A stretch of DNA of 64,000 nt, taken from the NCBI GenBank assembly GCA_029948255.1, contig JALIZF010001778.1, forward strand, positions 496,001 to 560,000. Direction: 5' to 3'. The stretch comes from Telmatactis stephensoni (taxonomy: Eukaryota; Cnidaria; Anthozoa; Actiniaria; Isophelliidae). The first letter of the stretch is position 1. Each line of letters opens with the position of its first letter. Both the position numbers and the translations under genes were made by a program. This document shows, in pieces, positions 35,776 to 47,903 of this stretch. The notes under the pieces were generated by a model. It did no database searches. It was not told the origin of the DNA and saw only the letters and a list, made by a program, of their open reading frames with translations.

Positions 35776-36437
35776 AGCTTGGTATGAATTTAAATGGAAC
35801 TTGGTCGAACTAGTTTCAATTATGTCCTATGTGCACATCATTGATAGAATTCTATATTACAAAACAAGGCATTGCGTTAATTTTAAAACGTTGGGTCTTT
35901 ATTATGCTCTTATATTTATCCATACCTAGTATATGGCATGAGGTGGCCGGGGGAACACCTATAAAGGTGCACTGGAAAAAGTAGTCTAGAAACAAAATCC
36001 ATGTTTAAGATGGGTTTTTTTTTTCTGAACAAGAAAGATAAATTAGATCATTAGTATGGCAATCTGAACCAAATGATCTAAAATCCTGCTAATAAACTTT
36101 AAGGAAAAATTAAAAACATTCCTTGTTAACTATCAAAATCAGTTAGCGATAATTGAGTTCACAAAGACTACAAAACTGTGTAATGTGATTGTAACTGTAA
36201 GAGGACATGAGGTCGGTTAAAATAAAGACGAATATTGATAAGTGTATTGTAAATCGTAAGTGGAGGTCGGTCGGTCTTCATTGTTATTACTGATTTTTAA
36301 TATATATTATACCTCTACAAATGTGAAAAAAAAAATAGTGTAAAATATAGGAGAGTCGAGTTGATTTGAAATTTTATAGGGATCTCCCACCTGGTGGACA
36401 CCTCGCTGATGGGAATACACCCTCTTTCTCTAATAAG

Positions 36438-36617
36438 TCCAGTTTACATGAGCGACGGAAATGCAAACGCAATAAAATGAAAAATACTATGGGTTGTATT
36501 TGCACAAACCCTATCCACACGATAAAAACTCGAGCGCGCGCGCACAAACGCGAGCGCAAGAAAGTAAAAAGCTTTCCATCCCGTGAGTTTGCATTTCTGT
36601 TTCCGTCACTCGAGTGA
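36438..36617. mobile_element. MITE, TCCAGTTTACATGAG termini
   Basis: GTTTACATGAGCGACGGAAA with TGCAAACGC is inverted at 36584-36617 (GTTTGCATTTCTGTTTCCGTCACTCGAGTGAAC, imperfect). Confidence 0.5.
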
Positions 36618-36619
36618 AC

Positions 36620-38100
36620 CAGGATTTTATCGACAACAAATTAAGAGCAGTTATGGGGGTTGTGTTTTTGATAGCTTGCGAAGCTGGCCCTAGGGGGAAG
36701 AGAAAAGAAGGAAAAATGGGGTCTGGAAACGAGATTTGGGGCCCTTGAGCATTTTCCGCGCGCAATTAGAAAACATTGATGTTACCGTGGGGAGTCTGGG
36801 CACCAGTAAGCGAGCGATTGAAAACATAGAAACTCTAACTTTAGTACAGAAAAATAATATTTTGTCATCCAAATAACGGAAAAATGTCAATCAAGAAACC
36901 TTGTACACTATAGAATGTGGATATTTAACCTCGAATTTTTATAATTTCAGTTATTACTTTTATCCATCAAAAAGCCGGCGAGAAAATCGCTAAAATGGGT
37001 GATATTTGATGTTCGTTTTTGGTTTTCTCTTTTGTGCTTTTCTAACTCTTGAAATAATAAGGTGACCCCCTGTTTTTCTCCTTTTATTCAAGACAGTACT
37101 TATCACCTTTTCGATTTAAAAAGTAAAAATACAACTTCATTGATAGGATTGTCGTAAATTTTTCACAGTTTTACAACTACTCCCTACACGATTTCGGAGC
37201 GCGTAATTGGGTAGGAATTTGCTTCTAGAATGCCCTTATGATCATATTTGCAACTCATCAACCAATAAATACGATTAAATCTGCTAGATAAACCTCAGAT
37301 TTATCTCTTGAAACGGTCCAGGCCTTGGCTCGGAAAAATTTAAATATAAAATCATTGAAAATACCACCTTTTACGACATCTTATAACTCAGAAACCAACA
37401 CAAGCGCATTTGATCATCAAGTCATGGAAAATGCCCTCTATAAGTTAATAAATTATTATTATTATAATTATTAACACGGTGACCCCCTCTTTTGTTTCTC
37501 GGGTTTTGACTTGATATGTACGAGGACAAAAAGTTAATTAACAATTTTATTATTTGAGGATTTTGTTTATGGATGTCATACCCTTCTTTCCGTTATATTT
37601 ATGCATTGGTTATCCCCAAGCGGACTCAGTGAGAATTTTTCTAGTCAAACATTGTCAAATTTCCTTTATAGCCGTTTTTCTTTTTTCCATTTAACATGCC
37701 ACATTTGTTACCACTTTCCGGACTTGGTTGATTGTTTAAAAGCTTTTGTAGGATTTCTAATGGTTATTCTACTGACTACTATACAACAGCACACAAAAGT
37801 GCTACAAGGCGCAGATTGAGCAATTGTTCTGCAGAGCTACGGAAAATTGAATCTATCTATAGTTAAAAGCTTGTAAAGTCTTTTCAGACAAACGTAAAAA
37901 GACTTTGAGCGCCAGGGGGTTGCTAATTCAAGAAACCTTGCATGTGATATTCCTCGCCGCCCATACACACCTGTCTCTCTTAATTGTCATGTAAATAAGC
38001 TATAAGATAAAACGCAAAAATGGGCAATTTTATGAATGAGATTAATTGTCCATCACAAATCTTAACTTCACGCTCGATTAAAACTAGTTCCTTGTAAACT
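36620..38100. other. Intergenic, upstream of GPCR
   Basis: AT-rich with no supported exon or strong repeat; the short open frames show no family features. The GPCR promoter should lie at its right end; no TATA element is convincing. Confidence 0.4.
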
Positions 38101-38112
38101 GAGAGGAGAAAG

Positions 38113-39100
38113 ATGGCGAACTCTTCGAACAAACCGGAATGCCACTGGGACGACAACTTTTTTATTTCCCAGAAATATCTTCTCTTAGTGACATGTTTTG
38201 CCATACTAGTTGGTCTGTTAGCTACTGCAGGGAACATTTTAGTCTTGCTAACTATTTTCAAGAAATCCTCAATAAGATCCAGTCATATATTCTTCATTGG
38301 TTCTCTTGCTTTAGCTGACTTCTCTGTTGGGATTGTTACCGTTCCATTTTACAGTGTTGGTGCAATAACATGGCCTTTACTTCTGAAAAACAAAATCTTT
38401 GAAATGTTTTTAGATTTCCTGATATTTCAAAGTCTTGGTGCTTCGACATTCAGTCTTGTAGCTGTGAGCTATGATAGATTTTTAGCGGTTTCTTCACCGT
38501 TAACGGTACCCTACAAAAATGACAAAAAGAAAATGTTACTGTTGCATTGGTTTGGTGTGGTTGGTTTCTGCAGTTCTTGGAGCAAGTAGTTTCGTGGTTA
38601 CTGACTACCATACTAGACCATCCATATACTTTATTATTATCTGTACTGTGTTTATCATCCCGTTTTCTTTGATTGCATACTTCTACTCAAAGATCTATCG
38701 AATTGCAAGACGACAAGCTCATAAAATACGCACCACTCAACCAGACTTCTCTCATCAGCATGAAGAACCCGCAAAAGCGCAGCAACTAAAAACCGCCAAG
38801 AGAGAACACAAAGCCGCAAAGACGGTAGCAATTGTCATTGGTGTGTTTGCGCTGTGTTGGTTACCTAACCTTGTCATTGGAGTCATTCATTTTGCTGTGT
38901 CACAGTATAGTGAGTGCGAAGCCGAAAGGACTGAACAATTTTGGCTGATTACTCTACCCTTTGATTTCTTTAACTCTGCTGTCAACCCAGTTATCTACAC
39001 TATCAGACATGAAGACCTTCGAGGAACTTCCAAAGACTTGGTTAAGTCCTGCTTGGGAACGCGCGAACAACGCGTCGTAAAACTAAATCGACCATTGTGA
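38113..39100 (+). pseudogene. Rhodopsin-family GPCR with one frameshift
   Basis: A single-exon class A receptor read in two frames: 38113 to about 38530 gives an N-terminus with an Asn-Ser-Ser site, TM1 (GNILVLL with the conserved N), TM2 (LALADF) and TM3 ending in YDRFLAV (a DRY variant). A shift of +1 somewhere in 38500-38560 then gives TM4 (VWLVSAVLG), TM5 (IIPFSLIAYFYS), TM6 (CWLPN) and TM7 (NPVIYTI), stopping at 39100. The total would be about 325 residues, normal for the class. All hallmark motifs persist, so either the gene is very recently broken, the shift lies in the A-rich run near 38513-38533 as a sequencing or assembly error, or the allele is polymorphic. Ligand unknown; the sequence resembles the large intronless cnidarian receptor expansions. 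Confidence 0.78.
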
Positions 39101-39179
39101 AACTAGCGAGTGGGGTCACCATCCCCTTCTTTTACCTTGTACATATTTTTTAATAGTTTTATTTTACCTTATTTAATTT

Positions 39180-39235
39180 TAATTTTACTGAAGAAGACCG
39201 AAGGTCGAAACGTTATTAAATTTTATAGGACATTA
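39180..39235 (+). mobile_element. Retroelement-like motif with GAAGACCGAAGGTCGAAACG
   Basis: This phrase is a recurrent junction-type motif in animal repeats, often linked to Penelope-like elements. The rest of the element is not visible. It begins about 85 bp after the GPCR stop. Confidence 0.3.
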
Positions 39236-40008
39236 GAAGTTGCCTGCCTTCTCTTTCAACTAAATTCAAGATATTTCTATGAAGTGCAGACTGTGAATCC
39301 TCAAGGATCCTTTTACTGGGAGTGCATCGTTGGACAGAACACCTCTTCACTTATTCTCTCTATATATACACATATGTGTATAAAACTAACTATAAGCCTA
39401 ATCTAATTTTATAAATAAATTAAAATTATGTCAATAATTGCAATCATTAAAAAAGAAAAGAAAAAAAAATCTGATTTCCATGAGTGCCGTGTCTAGTATC
39501 TAGGTGAAGAAACTGCTGCAGCCAGAGCGAAATTTACTTAAAGTTGTAGCTTGCCGCAATTCAATTGGTAAGCTATTCCACAGAACCGCACCACTATAGC
39601 TAAAGCTATTTTTAAGGTAATTGGTGCGTGGCTGTGGGATAGCAAGTTTGCTCTCTGTGTTTCTCAATTTGTAATCTGTCACATCATTCCGATCAACGAA
39701 TTTTGAGCGAAGATATTCAGGAGCTAGTCCATTTAAAGACTTGTAAGCCATGACAGCTTTTTGTATTTGACGCTGAGGTTCGAGTTTTTTCCAACCAAGT
39801 AATTCAAATAACTCTTCAGCGTTAGCATCATAGCTGGAAAATGTTAAGATCCTAGCCGCACGATTTTGTAGCTTTTGAAGTTTACTTGAAAGGGTTTTAT
39901 TGCAGTTTCCCCACACGACACTACAGTAATTGAAATGAGGCTGTACTAGAGAATTAAATACAGATTGGAGGGTCGTGCAAGGAACAAAAGGCCTAATCTC
40001 ATGCATTA

Positions 40009-41167
40009 GTATTCTTGTTACATATTATTTATGAAACCTTAGATAAGGGTAACTGCTATGCTAGGATCTTTTTCTCTGATTTTTCAAAAGGCTTTGACTT
40101 AGTTAACCATAAGGTGCTATTATCTGATCTATATAACTTGGATATTGATCCCTTTATCATTAGATGGATTTCATCTTTCCTTACAAAAAGAACACAAAGA
40201 GTTAGGGTTAATGGGTCCTTATCCCCCCTAATTTCCCCCAATGGTGGCATACCCCAAGGTACTAAATTAGCACCTCTACTTTTTTGTATTCTAATTAATG
40301 ATCTAGCTAGTAATCATTATGATAGGATTAAGTATGTAGATGACACATCTGTTGTTGAATTTATTCCTAGGTGCTCCCCCTCATATTTACAGTTTATTGT
40401 AAATGATATGCATAGTTATGCCATGGTTAGAGGTATGAAGCTAAACCCTAAGAAATGTAAGGATATGATAATAGATTTTCTTCAGTATAAGCCTAGTGAT
40501 CCCAATCCCTTAAGGATTGGTTCAATGGATCTAGAACAAGTCCAAAGTTATAAGTTACTGGGAGTTTATGTCTCTAACAAGCTCACATGGGATGTTCATT
40601 GTAACTATATAGTTAAAAAAGCTAACAAGAGGCTATATGCTATTAGGATTCTTAAGAAATGTGGCCTTTCCACATTAGATTTAATCCAGGTATACTGTTC
40701 TATAATAAGATCAATTTTAGAGTATGCTGCCCCTGTTTGGTCTGCCCTCCCTCAGTCCCTTTCTGACCTTATTGAATCAGTTCAAAGAAGAGTTCTCCAT
40801 ATCATATACCCGGGGACAAGTTATGAGCTAGCTCTCGTAGAATCTAAGCTACCTACTCTTAAATCTAGAAGGGACACTTTATGTATTGAATTTGTAAGTA
40901 AAATCCAGGGTATCCCCCCTTTTGGTCCCTTGTTATCTGGGCTAAGGTATTCCCATAATGTAACCCAGAACCTTAGATCGGGTCAGAATAAAGTTATTAA
41001 AGTTATTCCTAATACCAAACGCTTTGGTGACTTCCTGACAGTCCGCTTGCAGGATTTTCTTGGGAATGGATGACAGTCGGGGTCAGTCCATTTCCTGAAT
41101 TTTCTGTGGGCTGGCTGTCAAGAGGTTATCACATGATAGTTATTGCATTATATTTATATATTTCAAT
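40009..41167 (+). mobile_element. Nested non-LTR retrotransposon fragment with intact RT core
   Basis: A 352-codon open frame (40015-41073) carries FFSDFSKGFD (motif A, conserved Asp), GGIPQGTKLAP, KYVDDTS (motif C, YVDD) and the C-terminal thumb region. It is 5'-truncated just upstream of motif A and lacks the endonuclease. A 3' UTR of about 95 bp leads into a (TTAA)n tail. It lies in the opposite orientation inside the - strand LINE. The long uninterrupted frame suggests a young insertion. Confidence 0.85.
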
Positions 41168-41283
41168 CTATTAATTAATTAATTAATTAATTAATTAATT
41201 AATTAATTAATTAATTAATTAATTAATTAATTAATTAATTAATTAATTAATTAATTAATTAATTAATTAATTAATTAATTAAT
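41168..41283. repeat. (TTAA)n array, tail of nested LINE
   Basis: About 29 near-perfect TTAA units directly after the nested LINE 3' UTR, so probably its 3' tail, later expanded. Confidence 0.93.
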
Positions 41284-41865
41284 TGATTGATTAATTGATT
41301 GATTTATTGATTGATTAATTGATTGATTTATTGATTGATTTATTGATTGATTTATTGATTGATTTATTGATTGATTTATTGATTGATTTATTGATTGATT
41401 TATTGATTGATTTATTGATTGATTTATTGATTGATTTATTGATTGATTTATTGATTGATTTATTGATTGATTTATTGATTGATTTATTGATTGATTTATT
41501 GATTGATTTATTGATTGATTTATTGATTGATTTATTGATTGATTTATTGATTGATTTATTGATTGATTTATTGATTGATTTATTGATTGATTTATTGATT
41601 GATTTATTGATTGATTTATTGATTGATTTATTGATTGATTTATTGATTGATTTATTGATTGATTTATTGATTGATTTATTGATTGATTTATTGATTGATT
41701 TATTGATTGATTTATTGATTGATTTATTGATTGATTTATTGATTGATTTATTGATTGATTTATTGATTGATTTATTGATTGATTTATTGATTGATTTATT
41801 GATTGATTTATTGATTGATTTATTGATTGATTTATTGATTGATTTATTGATTGATTTATTGATTG
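41284..41865. repeat. (TTGATTGATTTA)n 12-mer array
   Basis: About 45 nearly identical units. Its 12-bp period gives open frames with LIDL or KSIN repeats on the two strands; these are not genes. Confidence 0.97.
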
Positions 41866-41867
41866 TA

Positions 41868-41913
41868 ATTACTACTACTACTACTACGACTACTACGACT
41901 ACTACGACTACTA

Positions 41914-41945
<32 letters not shown>

Positions 41946-42334
41946 ACGACTACGACTACGACTACGACTACGACTACGACTACGACTACGACTACGACTA
42001 CGACTACGACTACGACTACGACTACGACTACGACTACGACTACGACTACGACTACGACTACGACTACGACTACGACTACGACTACGACTACGACTACGAC
42101 TACGACTACGACTACGACTACGACTACGACTACGACTACGACTACGACTACGACTACGACTACGACTACGACTACGACTACGACTACGACTACGACTACG
42201 ACTACGACTACGACTACGACTACGACTACGACTACGACTACGACTACGACTACGACTACGACTACGACTACGACTACGACTACGACTACGACTACGACTA
42301 CGACTACGACTACGACTACGACTACGACGCTACG
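41868..42334. repeat. (CGACTA)n hexamer array
   Basis: Starts as ACT trinucleotides and resolves to more than 60 perfect hexamers. It abuts the LINE sequence at about 42336. Poly-Thr and poly-Val frames come from it. Confidence 0.97.
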
Positions 42335-43789
42335 CTTCAAGGCTCCAATACCGGAAGCGATCCTTTTAGACACCTTTTCGATGTGTGTATTCCATGACAA
42401 ATTTTCATCAATAAAAACTCCTAGGGATTTTGTATTAGAAACTTGTTTTATAGGAGCTCCATCAATTTCTAAGGATGGAGAATTCTCTATTGTACTTAGT
42501 TTTTGTCTAGAGCCAATCAACAAAAATTCCGTTTTGGACATATTTAAAGTTAAACTATTTGCAATAAGCCACTGACTTACATTAGTAAGATCATGATTTA
42601 AATCAATTTCGATAGTGTGCATATTTGGATTTGCCAAAGTTATGTGAGTATCATCAGCATACATTCGAGGATTTGAATAAGTTAGACAATTGGGTAGATC
42701 GTTTATATAAAGAAGGAATAACAGGGGACCCAAAATTGTTCCTTGTGGAACGCCACAAGATAATGACCGATTTTCAGAAAGCCTTCCGTTTACATAAACT
42801 TACATAACATCTTTGCGTGCGTCCACTTAAATAAGAATCAAACCATTTAGATGAGAGACCCGATATTCCATATACCTTTAATTTAGAAAGCAAAATGCCA
42901 TGATCCACAGTATCAAATGCCTTTTTTAAGTCTAAGAAGACTACAGCATTGACATTACCGTGATCAATATTATATGCCCAAGTGTCCGTAGCCTCGAGTA
43001 ATGCTGTGACTGTTGAGTGTAGGCATCGGAACCCCGATTGGCGGTTGGAAAGCAAATCGTTTTCTGTTAAAAAAGTGAAAACCTGGTCATAGATCACTCT
43101 TTCGAAAACTTTTGCAACCACAGGGATAATCGAAATAGGACGATAGTTATTTACATCAGCACGCTCACCCTGCTTGAATAATGGTAAAACTTTAGCACAC
43201 TTCCATTCGTCGGGGAAAACACCCGTGAGAATGGAACGGTTGAAAATCAAGCAGAGGGAATTAGTGATCAAATCCGCACATTCGCGTAAAAGTCTTGCGG
43301 AAATATTATCCAAGCCGGTTGCTTTAGATATATTTAATCTTGAAAGCAAAATTAAAGGAATATCTTCGTGAAAGTAGTAGGTTTCAGATCAAAACTCACA
43401 TATTTGGACCCAATTAAGTTATTTAAGTAGTCTAAATGGGAACGGTCATTGCCATCACTTTGAATCTTACTGGCGAGTTTTGGACCAATACTTGCAAAGT
43501 GGTCATTGAAAGCTTCCGAAATCTCCCCAGGATCACTGGAGGAAATGCCGTTTTGATTTACTTCCTTTATATAGGATTCCTTCTGTTTTCTAGAGGTGAT
43601 ATTGTTAATCAGATTCCAAGTCTTCTTTAAATCTCCCTCACATTCATGAAGGGCATTTTTGTAATATTTTTCTTTGGTACATTTGACTTCATCATTTACA
43701 GAATTGCGACATTTTCTAAATAGAGACCAATCTTTTGGATCATTTGTGCGACATGCCTTTTGCTTTAGGATATCTCAGTGGTAAGGCTC

Positions 43790-44885
43790 GAAAGATTTCC
43801 ATTTGATTCATTTATTACTGTTCAGAAGTGATACGTTTATTGACAACAAAACTTAATCAAAATTAAATGTTAAAAATTATATATGCAGCGGAAAATCCAT
43901 GTCAGGCTACATCCAACAAATGATGAGAACTCATAGTTTGCTGCCCAGAAAATTTGAAGACGCCCTTCAAGTATTTGCAAGTGCATGATCCAGTGAATAA
44001 TATTAAACTGATGTCCCAACAAAAGACACCATGAAAAAGTCCCAAAAGTCTATTTGCTAAGCATGTATTTCATACATTTGTGAATGTATTAACGACTATG
44101 GATAGCTTATGGATCTGCTTGAACAGATAGGAAATAACTGTCACAACTCTGGTTTAGAAATGCAAAGATAATTTTTTTTAATCAGATATGTTTTTTACAT
44201 ATAAAAATGTGTATTGCGTAAATAGCCTTGATGAAAATGCCTTGATGGCAACTAGTAAAGCTTAAGTGTTATCTCCAAGGGAGATTTGATAGCGTTAATC
44301 CTGCTGGGCCGTAAAAAAGAAAATGTTTTTTGTCATTTATTTTTGAGGATATAAAAAACTAAATTCTGACTGAATGTCTATCAAACAACAAGCCCCAGCT
44401 GTACTTTTTTTAGTTTCTCAACAAATGGCAAAATATGGTAATCGAGAAATTGTCACGTTATAGCTACCAACTGGCTCTTTCACATGATTAACCCATTGTA
44501 CCTTTAGGTTTCTTGTCAGCAAACTCTTAAAAAACTCGTATATTCTTCCTTCAACAATTAAAAATCTCGCACAGCCGCGGCTAAGCCAAGCACTCAGTGT
44601 AAAATGCAATGGTCACTACAAAACCTAAAAGATTCCCTGCCGAACAGTTCCTGGAACACAGATATGGAATCAGGGTCCATTACTCTAACCGTCGCCATAA
44701 TTACCATAGCGCACGGCCATATGTCACGCAATCGGACAATGAATATCTAGAAAGCACTAGTCACCCACGTCTATCAGTAGCAACAACGCTGAGAACCAAT
44801 GCAGTCAGTTAGGTATATACATTTCATTTCCAAATCTTTTGCAGAGTTATAAGTAAATCAACCTCCACAGGGTAACCATGGTCCA
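43790..44885. other. Intergenic AT-rich stretch
   Basis: No exon, repeat array or inverted repeat that I can support. Confidence 0.4.
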
Positions 44886-44889
44886 CCTC

Positions 44890-45027
44890 TCAGAAAGAGG
44901 AGCTTACGTGACACGCTCAACGGTCAACACCGTACTTACATAAAAAGAGTTCCGGATAGGAGATCTTTTTATACATCATGCCGTTGAGCGTTGAGCGTTG
45001 ACGTCATAAGCTCTTGAGAACAGATAA
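44890..45027. mobile_element. Foldback MITE
   Basis: CTCAGAAAGAGGAGCTTACG...CGCTCAACGGTCAAC is inverted at 44982-45025 (GCCGTTGAGCGTTGAGCGTTG ... AAGCTCTTGAGAAC), with one extra GAGCGTT on the right. Confidence 0.6.
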
Positions 45028-45492
45028 ATACAAGCGTCTGTCAATTAAGTTCGCTTTATAGCTTGAACTGAGTCCAGAAATTGATGTTTTCCACCGATTA
45101 ATTAATTAAAACATAAAGAAATACGCTTGTTGTTCGTGTGAAATCTGAGTTTACCTTAAAGCAAACATATTGACGATTTGAAAAAAAGTTTCTTCAAGGA
45201 TTTAATCCCAAGAAAATTTGAAACTTTTTGCCTACTTTGGTAGTCGAATTCCTCTATGTGAAGTATTGTAACGAGCTCAACTGACATGTCATGCATTTCC
45301 CATAAGAATTTTAACGCGCGCGCGACCCTGTTCTATAAAAGATGTAGTAAAGGCTTCTTTTGTCTACTAAACTGTTATTTGGTCCTTATGTTTAACAATT
45401 ACAATTTGTGTTCATCATGTCAGCGACTGAAAAACATAGTTTAGAAATTGTTCAATTCACATAAACGCGCGAAAACAGGTTTACCACTCAAA

Positions 45493-46116
45493 TACAATCT
45501 TGGACAAAAAGGGTTAAGAATTTTTCTGTTTGGGAAGAAATGCTTGTGTCACCTCACATTTGGAGCCAAAATCACCCCTCCCCCTCCCCCACCCAACACA
45601 ATGTTGACCACTTGGGGGCCCAGATGCTTCCCGTCAGCCTGCAACATTGATCCAGGGGGTAGGGGGGACGAAAGCGCAGAGTATCGTAGTGGGAGACGCT
45701 TCTATTTTGAATTGCGCATAACAATGCCACTTTTTTCTTAACATTTATGTCCAAGATTGTCTATAACATGTTTTGCGCTTTGACAGTGCCAATTCAAGCA
45801 GGCTCCCAAAACCCCTTTTGCAAAATGTACACATCGAGTGTACATAATAGTACAGGGAGTTATAGATTGCGGTCTTACTGTATGATGAAATGCGGGACGA
45901 ATTACGTATTCTCGGATTTGCTATCAAAAACATACCTTTTTCACAATGCTTACAGATAGACTAGTTATTTCGAAATCAATGCTAAAGGGCCCCCAAGTGG
46001 TCAACATTGTGTTGGGTGGGGGAGGGGGGAGGGGTGATTTTGGCTCCAAATGTGAGGTGACGCAAGCATTTCTTCCCAAACAGAAAAATTCTTAACCCTT
46101 TTTGTCCAAGATTGTA
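45493..46116. mobile_element. DNA element with about 125-bp TIRs, TA-flanked
   Basis: TACAATCTTGGACAAAAAGG at the left and its inverse at the right start long arms that match through TTGGAGCCAAAATCACCCC and the CCACTTGGGGGCCC block, to about 45622 and from about 45988. The core of about 365 bp has no transposase frame. It ends 14 bp before sequence homologous to the intron of acyl-CoA synthetase copy C. Confidence 0.8.
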
Positions 46117-46130
46117 GAGTAGACAAATAC

Positions 46131-46246
46131 AGCACTGAAATGTATGGTTTGAAAACCCCCCAGCCTCGACTTGAATCTATTGTGAATACGTAGCCAGTCA
46201 TGAAAATTCGGGAAATGTCTATAGTTCCTATAGGGCGCACAGAAAT
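46131..46246 (+). repeat. Duplicated intron block of the acyl-CoA synthetase family (copy A side)
   Basis: GACAAATACAGCACTGAAAT...CGGGAAATGTCTATAG matches 56853-56963 in the intron of copy C almost base for base. It marks the left limit of homology for copy A. Confidence 0.8.
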
Positions 46247-47121
46247 AAAAAAATAGTACTAGCGATTTCTTTTGAAAGTGAAGTGCTGCGACCAAGTTTA
46301 TAATTGTAATTCAGAAGAAAACACTGGAGTCAGCAAGATTACATTATTCATACTCAGCCAAACGCGATTAACTAGGACCACTTTTAATGTATTGAGATTA
46401 TTTGTATTTGTCATCCTTTTAGGTGATTGATTTGATTTTTTAGCCACGTCGGGCTGTTCATTTTGTTTGTTTGCCTTATCAGGCGAGTGTTTTGCCTCAA
46501 TGGCTGATTGTTGTGTTTCAGTTCTTGTCGAAGGCCAACTGGTTCGACTAGGCAAAGCCGTCAGCGGACAATGCTGCTCCGTGTCTGGTATTATTTGCTC
46601 TTCAAAGCCTTTACATACATAGCATCTCTTCTAATAATATTCGATCGATTGTCTGTGTTGTCCATCGGTGAAACAGGACAGAGTTTGCACATAACAGAGC
46701 TGAAAGACTCATAAAAGCACATTGTCTCCCCTAGATATGGCGCTAAAGCGATCGTCACCTTGATGAATGCTTCCATTAACAATTAAATCAGTGTTTGACA
46801 TTGTTTTATACTCACCTTTCTAAAAAAAAACTCCACGAAACGAACCACCAGGAAACACACAGTACATTGAACGATTGCACAACGGATGTCTGCACAACGT
46901 GGCTTACGTGGCTTATCCAACGCATAATTTCAAACATTTTTCCGCTGCCCAAAGTGCTGCATATTCATAAAATCGTACATGAAAAGTCACAAACTCCTCG
47001 AAGATCGAGTCTGAACCGAGCATATAAAGTGCCCAGACTCTCCCGGCCAATTGTAACACAGGAAGACCGTCGAGATTAGTTTCGCTGCTCGCTTCGCTCG
47101 CAGCAATCAGAAATTTTCAGA

Positions 47122-47612
47122 CAATAGACCACTTCACGCTGTCAGCCGCCATTTTGAATTGGGACAAACACGCCAGAATTATTAGAAATTCCCATCACTT
47201 TGACTTCCAGTAACTCCGCTCTTTTTTGATGGATTTTCGAAATTTCGGACTTTTTGAAAAGGTAGCGTCGATCTTTTTTAGGTCTCTTACTGTAATGAAA
47301 CTTAGAAAGCTATTTTTTGAGAAAAAAGAATTTTTGTTTTCCAAATAAAACATTCGGCGCTCTTCGGCGCGCGAATTTTCGAAATTATTAGAACCATTCG
47401 TGAAAAACAAAAACTTAGTTAAAACACTTGCATTGCTTTTATTTTCACTCCTACAACTGGTGTCCATAGCTGCTGTTTATTAAAGTTTAAATTTCGAAAA
47501 TCCATCAGAAAAGAGCGGAGTTACTGGAAGTCAAAGTGATGGGAATTTCTAATAATTCTGGCGTGTTTGTCCCAATTCAAAATGGCGGCCGACAGCGTGA
47601 AGTGGTCTATTG
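47122..47612. mobile_element. MITE with about 125-bp TIRs
   Basis: AATAGACCACTTCACGCTGT at the left is inverted at the right end (...GTGAAGTGGTCTATT). The arms run through CCAGAATTATTAGAAATTCC and GACTTCCAGTAACTCCGCTC. It sits in the intron-like sequence before exon 2 of copy A and is absent from the corresponding place in copy C. Confidence 0.78.
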
Positions 47613-47903
47613 CAAGCCGGGTTTCACTCGCTTGTTTATACTCCATTGATATCAGTCCAATAGGTAGCCAATAACGTGCACTTCGTAGATTTTTGACTGA
47701 CTTCTACTGGAGAGGGGAAATTATGTCTTCAGTGGAGCATCACCCCCAAAAGAGACTTTTTTATAGTTTAATGTCGCGGAAAGAAAACAAATAGTCGGGC
47801 GGCAGTCTCATACAGCCGGCACCGATAAAGTAATACATTCCAGAAAATATCTGTAAACAACATCGGTAACGGTACCAATGAAGCATTTTTTCTTGTTCTA
47901 CAG

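Larger units (their letters stand above)
39480..43785 (-). mobile_element. CR1/L2-like non-LTR retrotransposon, split by nested insertion and frameshifted
   Basis: Read on the - strand: linker region (about 43780-43350), reverse transcriptase with FLDLKKAFDTVDH (motif A) in 43349-42774, GVPQGT and YADD in the frame starting near 42733 and running to about 42340, then, after an interruption, the thumb and C-terminus in 40006-39500 (HFNYCSVVWG, VLWNSLP). The parts before and after the interruption join smoothly (GALKR then RPFVP), showing one element cut by the insertion at about 40009-42335. A duplicated TATGTAA segment at about 42795-42808 breaks the frame between motif A and GVPQGT, and another shift occurs near 43350. 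No endonuclease domain: 5'-truncated and dead. Confidence 0.85.

Noticed and set aside
41315..42733. Giant KSIN/poly-Val and LIDL/poly-Thr frames
   Set aside because: Period-12 and period-6 microsatellites keep all frames open; only the LINE-derived end of the - frame is meaningful.
46298..46602. Hydrophilic open frame on the - strand (about 100 codons)
   Set aside because: Open and charged, but no recognisable family, no splice context and it overlaps a + frame; left unannotated.
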